Notes under the pieces: model-generated | The model's input: the letters and a program-made list of their open reading frames with translations, nothing else | Databases searched by the model: none | Told to the model about the DNA's origin: nothing | NCBI GenBank assembly: GCA_027214125.1 | Contig: JAPWHF010000003.1 | Span: 124,001 to 188,000 of the forward strand | Length of the DNA stretch: 64,000 nucleotides | Origin: Zoogloeaceae bacterium G21618-S1 | GTDB taxonomy: Bacteria > Pseudomonadota > Gammaproteobacteria > Burkholderiales > Rhodocyclaceae | Direction: 5' to 3' | Part shown: in pieces, positions 59,744 to 64,000 of the stretch | How the letters are laid out: each line of letters starts with the position of its first letter | Numbering within the stretch: the stretch's first letter is position 1 | Made by a program: the position numbers and the translations under genes

Positions 59744-60431
59744 TCGAACCTCCGTTCGTCCCATCCACCTGCCGTTCCAGCCAATCGGCACGCTGTGCGA
59801 GCTTCTTTGCCCAGCCCGCCGACAGACCTGCTGCACGTGACAGTGCCCGCACTTCATCCACCGCCGGACGGTGCGCCGTCTCCACCGCCCACAAACGGGC
59901 CAGCGAGATGCTCGGATTCGGCCGCTCGACCAAGGTCATACGAGTGTCAGGCACAATCAAGCCTTCATCCAGCACCCGAAAATACCAGCCGGTGATGCCA
60001 TCCTCTGCCACCCGGCGCGAGGCGCCGCTAACGCCCAGCCGATGATCAATCTTCCAGCACGGACGGCGCGACTGGGTGATCTGCAAGCGGCACGCGCCCA
60101 GCGCAAACACATCTCCCAGACATACTCGAGTTTCGTCCACATCGGCAACCGATAGATTCTCGCCGAGCGTCCCCGGCCCCACCTGAGCGGCGAGCGCAGG
60201 AAACGCCTCGATCAACCGGGCGTAGTGGTCTGCCGGGTAGAGATGAACGGCCTTGTCCGGCCCGCCGTGATACCGACGGTCGGCCTGCATATCGCCTAGC
60301 AGACCTTCACGAGTGCACATCACCGGTGTGTTCAGCCGTGTCTTGAACATGCCCGTCATCTGCCCCTCCGGGGGCAGCGGCCGAAGCCCGCCGGCAAACA
60401 CCATCACCGGACCACCCAGCATTTCATTCAC
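59736..60431 (-). CDS. MOSC-domain protein (YiiM-like)
   Basis: A 231-residue MOSC-domain protein. The core reads TREGLLGDMQADRRYHGGPDKAVHLYP, then ENLSVADVDE and GDVFALGACRLQITQSRRPCWK, with the conserved MOSC cysteine in RRPCWKID. These proteins handle molybdenum cofactor-linked sulfur; E. coli YiiM reduces N-hydroxylated bases such as 6-hydroxylaminopurine. The C-terminal 3-alpha region matches YiiM. It overlaps the upstream kinase gene by 4 bp. Confidence 0.9.
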   Translation of the reverse strand: MNEMLGGPVMVFAGGLRPLPPEGQMTGMFKTRLNTPVMCTREGLLGDMQADRRYHGGPDKAVHLYPADHYARLIEAFPALAAQVGPGTLGENLSVADVDETRVCLGDVFALGACRLQITQSRRPCWKIDHRLGVSGASRRVAEDGITGWYFRVLDEGLIVPDTRMTLVERPNPSISLARLWAVETAHRPAVDEVRALSRAAGLSAGWAKKLAQRADWLERQVDGTNGGSND

Positions 60432-61327
60432 TCACCATCCTCCATCGGCCACAACCACGCGGCGCCGCGCACACCGGAACTGTCGCCGTGCAGGGGCGGC
60501 AGCAGTCGGGTGGACACCTGATCCGAAAACACATACCGACCCCAGCGCGCCGGCACCTCGGTGTACAAGCGGGCCATCGAAGACAGGCCGCCACCGAGCA
60601 CAATCACCTCAGGATCCACGATATTGATGACACTTGCCAGCGCGCGCGACAAGCGATCGACATACCGCTGCACGCTCGCCTCGCAGGCCACATCGCCAGC
60701 CTCAGCCCGCGCCGAGATCGTGGCCGCATCGATGGCCTCGCCGCCGTGGCGACGATGATCCGCCGCCATGCCCGGGCCCGACAGCCAGGTTTCGACGCAA
60801 CCGGTGCGCCCGCAATAACACGGCGACCCCGGTTCCTCATCGGCAAGCGGGTTGTGCCCCCATTCGCCGGCAATCGCATTCGCGCCGCTGAGCACACGGC
60901 CATGGACGACCAGACCGCCGCCGACCCCGGTGCCCAGAATGACCCCGAACACCGTCGCGGCGCCGCGCGCTGCGCCATCTGTCGCCTCCGACACGGCAAA
61001 GCAATTGGCGTCATTGGCCAAACGGATTTCACGGCGCAGCACTGACTGCAGATCGCGCAGCAACGGTCTGCCATTGAGACAGGTGGAGTTGGCGTTCTTG
61101 ATGCAGCCCGTCACCGCGGAGAGCGCCCCCGGCGTACCGACACCCACCCGCGCACGCTCACCCATCGCCAGTTCAATGCGCTCGACCAGACCGGCCACTG
61201 CCATCACCGTAGCCAGATAGTCGTTCTGCGGGGTCGCGATGCGTTCGCGCACCAACACACAACCAGCCCCATCAAGCGCGATGGCTTCGATCTTGGTACC
61301 GCCGAGATCGACCCCGATCCGTAGCAT
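60428..61327 (-). CDS. mak: ROK-family sugar kinase, fructokinase (Mak) type
   Basis: A 299-residue ROK kinase. ATP loop IGVDLGGTKIE; catalytic Asp region KNANSTCLNG then RLANDANCFAVSEA; zinc-binding CYCGRTGCVETWLSG; C-terminal HGDSSGVRGAAWLWP. These match E. coli Mak (manno(fructo)kinase) almost segment by segment. The start MLRIGVDLGG at 61327 is preferred over a 20-codon arginine-rich extension. It lies between a uracil-DNA glycosylase and a MOSC gene in the ampG operon, so another sugar, for example one from wall recycling, is possible. Confidence 0.92.
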   Translation of the reverse strand: MLRIGVDLGGTKIEAIALDGAGCVLVRERIATPQNDYLATVMAVAGLVERIELAMGERARVGVGTPGALSAVTGCIKNANSTCLNGRPLLRDLQSVLRREIRLANDANCFAVSEATDGAARGAATVFGVILGTGVGGGLVVHGRVLSGANAIAGEWGHNPLADEEPGSPCYCGRTGCVETWLSGPGMAADHRRHGGEAIDAATISARAEAGDVACEASVQRYVDRLSRALASVINIVDPEVIVLGGGLSSMARLYTEVPARWGRYVFSDQVSTRLLPPLHGDSSGVRGAAWLWPMEDGE

Positions 61328-61328
61328 C

Positions 61329-62051
61329 TCAGTCGACCCACACCGCGAGCGCCCGCAACTGACGCGTCGCCGCCTCGCTCCAGCCACGATTGGCGGCCGG
61401 GCTGGCCGGGCTGGGGTGCAGCACCCGGCCGATCTTCACCGGCAAGCCGGCAGCGACCTTGGCCGCGCGCTGCTCCGCCCAGGCACCAACGCCGATCACC
61501 CATTCGGGCGACAGCGCCTCGATCAGCGTGCGCAAATGGGCATCACAGGCGGCCATCACCGGCGCCATTTCAGCTGCGGGCAATTTATCGGGCGTGAGAT
61601 TGCGCCCGCCATCAAAGAAAGCCAGCGGACAGTAGTTGGCCACGAAATGATCGGCAAAAAAGGCGTCTGCCGTGCCAAAGCGTTCCTGAAACAGCCCCCA
61701 CAGGCGCCGACCGCTGACCTCGGAGCGCGTGCACGCAAAGCCTTCAACCGGGCGCTTCGGGTTCTCGATGGCTGGCTGTCCGATTTCGCCGGACAAGCCC
61801 ATCCAGTCGCGCACCATGGCCACTTCACCGAAGGGCACACCGGTTTGCACCATGCCGAAGGGGCCGGGGTTCATGCCCATCAGCACAACCTTTTTCCGAC
61901 CGCTGCCGTAGCGGCGCAGATAGGCTTCATGTACCGGCCAGGCATAGTCGAGCGGGTTGTACACATGGGACACCGGCGGTGAAAACCGCAGGGCAGCCAC
62001 CTGCGCCGACAAGGTTTTTGCCGCCATGACCAGCGGATGGGCGGCACTCAC
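61329..62051 (-). CDS. SMUG1-like uracil-DNA glycosylase
   Basis: A 240-residue single-strand-selective-type uracil-DNA glycosylase. The active-site loop GMNPGPFGMVQTGVPFGEV has the SMUG GMNPGP pattern, and the C-terminal intercalation motif is HPSPASPAANRGW. It removes uracil and oxidised pyrimidines from DNA. Start is taken as GTG at 62051, overlapping the ampG stop (GTGA); ATG at 62027 would remove eight residues. Gap to mak is one base. SMUG1 proteins are less common in bacteria than family-1 UDG. Confidence 0.9.
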   Translation of the reverse strand: MSAAHPLVMAAKTLSAQVAALRFSPPVSHVYNPLDYAWPVHEAYLRRYGSGRKKVVLMGMNPGPFGMVQTGVPFGEVAMVRDWMGLSGEIGQPAIENPKRPVEGFACTRSEVSGRRLWGLFQERFGTADAFFADHFVANYCPLAFFDGGRNLTPDKLPAAEMAPVMAACDAHLRTLIEALSPEWVIGVGAWAEQRAAKVAAGLPVKIGRVLHPSPASPAANRGWSEAATRQLRALAVWVD

Positions 62052-63361
62052 GGTTTGGTCCCCAAAGCGGCTTCGGGTCCCGCATGCCATGGCGCCACCT
62101 TGAACAACAGCAGCATGCCAGGGATCGCTAGCAGGAAGCACAGCAAGAAGAAATTGAGCCAGCCCATGCCCTCGACCAGCCAACCCGCCGAGGCATTGAT
62201 GAAGGTGCGTGGCACCGCCATCAGGCTGGTGAACAAGGCCAGCTGGGTGGCTGAGTAGGCCGGGTGGGTGGTGCGCGCCATGAAGGCGACAAAGGCGGTG
62301 GTGCCCAGACCAGCGCCAACTGCCTCCCCGGCGATCACGGTGGCCAGCACCACCAAGCGCGACGCATCCGAGGGCGCCGGGCCCAGCCAGGCCAGCCAAA
62401 CGAAACCGAGAATGGTGACGATCTGCACCACGCCAAATAGCCACAGCGCCCGGTTGATACCGATCTTGACCATCCAGATGCCGCCGAGAATGCCGCCGAT
62501 CACCATCGGCCACAAGCCGGCGTTTTTGGCGATGACACCGATCTCGGTCTTGCTGTAGCCCATATCGAGATAGAAGGGCGTGGCCAGGGCGGTGCACAGC
62601 GAATCACCGAGTTTGTACAAGAAAATGAAGACCAGTACCCACAGCGCCGATCGCACGCCGTGACGGCTGAAAAACTCATGAAAGGGCTCGATCACCGCAT
62701 CGCGCAGAGTGCGTGGTCGGCCAATGGCGGACATCGGTTCGCGCACCATCACGGTCATGATCATGCCGGGCAGCATGAAGGCGGCGGTGATCAGAAAGAC
62801 CTGCGACCAGGGCAGGTGATCGGCCAGAATCAAGGACAGCGAACCGGGCACCAGTCCCGAAATACGATAAGCGTTCACATGGATGGCATTGCCCAGACCG
62901 AGCTCTTCATCGGCGAGGATGTCACGGCGAAAGGCGTCCAGCGCGATATCGAGTGTGGCGGAGCACAACGCGATCACGGCAGTGAGGGCAACTACCAAGG
63001 TAAGTTGTTCGGTCGGTGACAAGCGGCCCAGCCAGGCGATCGAGGCCAGCAAACCGAGCTGCGTCACCAGCATCCAGCTGCGTCGTCTGCCCAGAAAGGG
63101 CAGGATGCCGAAACGATCGAGCAGCGGCGCCCAGAGGAATTTCCAGGTGTAGGGAAACTGGATCAGCGCGAAGGCACCGATGGCTTTCAGCGACAGGCCT
63201 TCCGTTTTCAGCCAGGCCGGGATCAGGTTGAGTAGCAGGTAGAGCGGCAAACCGGAGGCAAAACCGGTGAAGATGCACACCAGCATCCGACGGTTCAGCA
63301 GCACATCGCGCCAGTTGCGGCGCTCTGTACCAGCGAGTGCGACATCAGCGGACTTTGTCAC
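62048..63361 (-). CDS. ampG: AmpG-like muropeptide permease (MFS)
   Basis: A 437-residue MFS carrier with about twelve helices. The N-terminal FTGFASGLPLYLLLNLIPAWLKTEG and QFPYTWKFLWAPLLDRF are AmpG signatures. The central loop after helix 6 (PMSAIGRPRTLRDAVIEPFHEFF) separates the halves. AmpG imports anhydromuropeptides released during wall turnover. It precedes the glycosylase gene with a 4-bp overlap and follows a lipoprotein gene by 15 bp. Confidence 0.92.
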   Translation of the reverse strand: MTKSADVALAGTERRNWRDVLLNRRMLVCIFTGFASGLPLYLLLNLIPAWLKTEGLSLKAIGAFALIQFPYTWKFLWAPLLDRFGILPFLGRRRSWMLVTQLGLLASIAWLGRLSPTEQLTLVVALTAVIALCSATLDIALDAFRRDILADEELGLGNAIHVNAYRISGLVPGSLSLILADHLPWSQVFLITAAFMLPGMIMTVMVREPMSAIGRPRTLRDAVIEPFHEFFSRHGVRSALWVLVFIFLYKLGDSLCTALATPFYLDMGYSKTEIGVIAKNAGLWPMVIGGILGGIWMVKIGINRALWLFGVVQIVTILGFVWLAWLGPAPSDASRLVVLATVIAGEAVGAGLGTTAFVAFMARTTHPAYSATQLALFTSLMAVPRTFINASAGWLVEGMGWLNFFLLCFLLAIPGMLLLFKVAPWHAGPEAALGTKP

Positions 63362-63376
63362 GATCAGGTGAATGCC

Positions 63377-63844
63377 TTACTTGACGGCATCGCCAGGGGC
63401 ATCCGCGGAGCGATCATCGCGAATCGCCTCGACGACATCCTTGCCCGCTTCCTTGACCTTGGCGGCCGCCTTGCGGGTGGCATCAAGGAAACGCGCAGCC
63501 GCTTCCGACGTAGCGGCGCCGGAATCGCGAATCTCCTCGATGGGCCCATCGCCGGCCAGATCGATCGGCACCAGGCTACGATCTTCAACCGGCGCGGCAG
63601 GCTGCTCCATCACCGGGGGCGCAGGAGTGGCTTCATCGGCTGTACCGGTGGCCACTTCTCCCAGTCTTTTCAGTGCTTCGCCGGCTTTTTCGAGGGCCTC
63701 TCGTGCCGCCACACCAGCATCCCGCAAGGCGGGGTCTGTCTGCTCTTCGACCGGCGCAGAGGCGGGCTCGGTCGTCGGTGCCGGGTCACACCCGACCAAC
63801 ACACTTCCACTCAACAACACATACAGCAGGGGCACCCGGCCCAT
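63377..63844 (-). CDS. Predicted lipoprotein, unknown function
   Basis: A 155-residue protein with a type II signal peptide: the start MGRVPLLYVLLSG at 63844 leads to the lipobox SVLVGC with the acylated cysteine near residue 19. The mature part is Ala/Glu/Pro-rich and predicted helical, with no recognised domain. It begins the leftward operon 15 bp before ampG and is probably an outer- or inner-membrane lipoprotein of the envelope. In-frame ATGs further upstream would place the lipobox too far from the N-terminus. Confidence 0.8.
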   Translation of the reverse strand: MGRVPLLYVLLSGSVLVGCDPAPTTEPASAPVEEQTDPALRDAGVAAREALEKAGEALKRLGEVATGTADEATPAPPVMEQPAAPVEDRSLVPIDLAGDGPIEEIRDSGAATSEAAARFLDATRKAAAKVKEAGKDVVEAIRDDRSADAPGDAVK

Positions 63845-63972
63845 CACTTGTCTCCAGCCCGTCGACTTGAATTGGTCGATCAATACATGGATTGTCCCAC
63901 AGCTCGCCCCGGACGAACGGCCAGCCATGACCGTCGACACCTTTTGAAATCAATCCAGCCCTGAAATGACAC

Positions 63973-63990
63973 GAGGCCCTCGCGGGCCTC
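63973..63990. terminator. Terminator-like hairpin at right edge
   Basis: GAGGCCC/GGGCCTC with a 4-base loop. It lies upstream of the lipoprotein gene, so it probably ends a gene beyond the window. Confidence 0.55.
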
Positions 63991-64000
63991 GACGTCCATT

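Overview
The window is a high-GC, densely packed chromosomal segment of a betaproteobacterium. It is most likely from the Rhodocyclales (Azoarcus/Thauera/Denitromonas-like), judging from protein resemblance and gene order rather than from any rRNA gene, since none is present. It holds the replication-origin neighbourhood: gyrB, dnaN and dnaA run leftward and rpmH, rnpA, yidD, yidC and mnmE run rightward, with the dnaA-rpmH gap near 39.8-40.05 kb. Two parS-like 16-mers flank a TSUP transporter gene just beyond mnmE. A second AT-rich gap with two DnaA boxes lies between hemE and priA.

Layout. 0.2-14.5 kb: housekeeping and accessory genes (PlsC-like acyltransferase, MFS carrier, the ABC-F proteins YbiT and YheS, an orphan NosD-like protein, a large multi-PAS histidine kinase, threonine ammonia-lyase, a hotdog thioesterase, a PACE efflux protein) leading into murB. 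15.5-24.0 kb: an orphan type VI secretion island on the minus strand in the order vgrG, DUF4123 adaptor, VasX-like membrane-active effector, DUF6708 membrane protein, and a small membrane-protein frame broken by an amber codon. It is followed by a 450-bp partial second copy of vgrG and an IS3-family transposase remnant. No T6SS structural genes are present. 24.1-34 kb: pirin, a PLP aminotransferase, a three-gene YiaA/DUF2145 membrane operon, a secreted 5'-nucleotidase, a PEP-CTERM protein, 4-hydroxyphenylpyruvate dioxygenase and small proteins. 34.5-43.8 kb: the origin cluster. 43.8-56.9 kb: polyamine synthesis (speD, speE), then rsmB, a DUF4390 gene, ntrY, ntrX, trkA, two tandem trkH genes and hemE, all rightward. 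57.3-59.5 kb: priA. 59.5-63.85 kb: a leftward six-gene operon (lipoprotein, ampG, uracil-DNA glycosylase, mak-type ROK kinase, MOSC protein, PGDYG protein).

The most informative non-routine features are the vgrG island with its duplicated vgrG piece and broken terminal gene, the parS pair, the hemE-priA gap as an origin-like element, an NtrX regulator that lacks the sigma-54 ATPase signatures, and tandem trkH paralogues served by one trkA. All functional names rest on reading protein motifs by eye; no database search was run.
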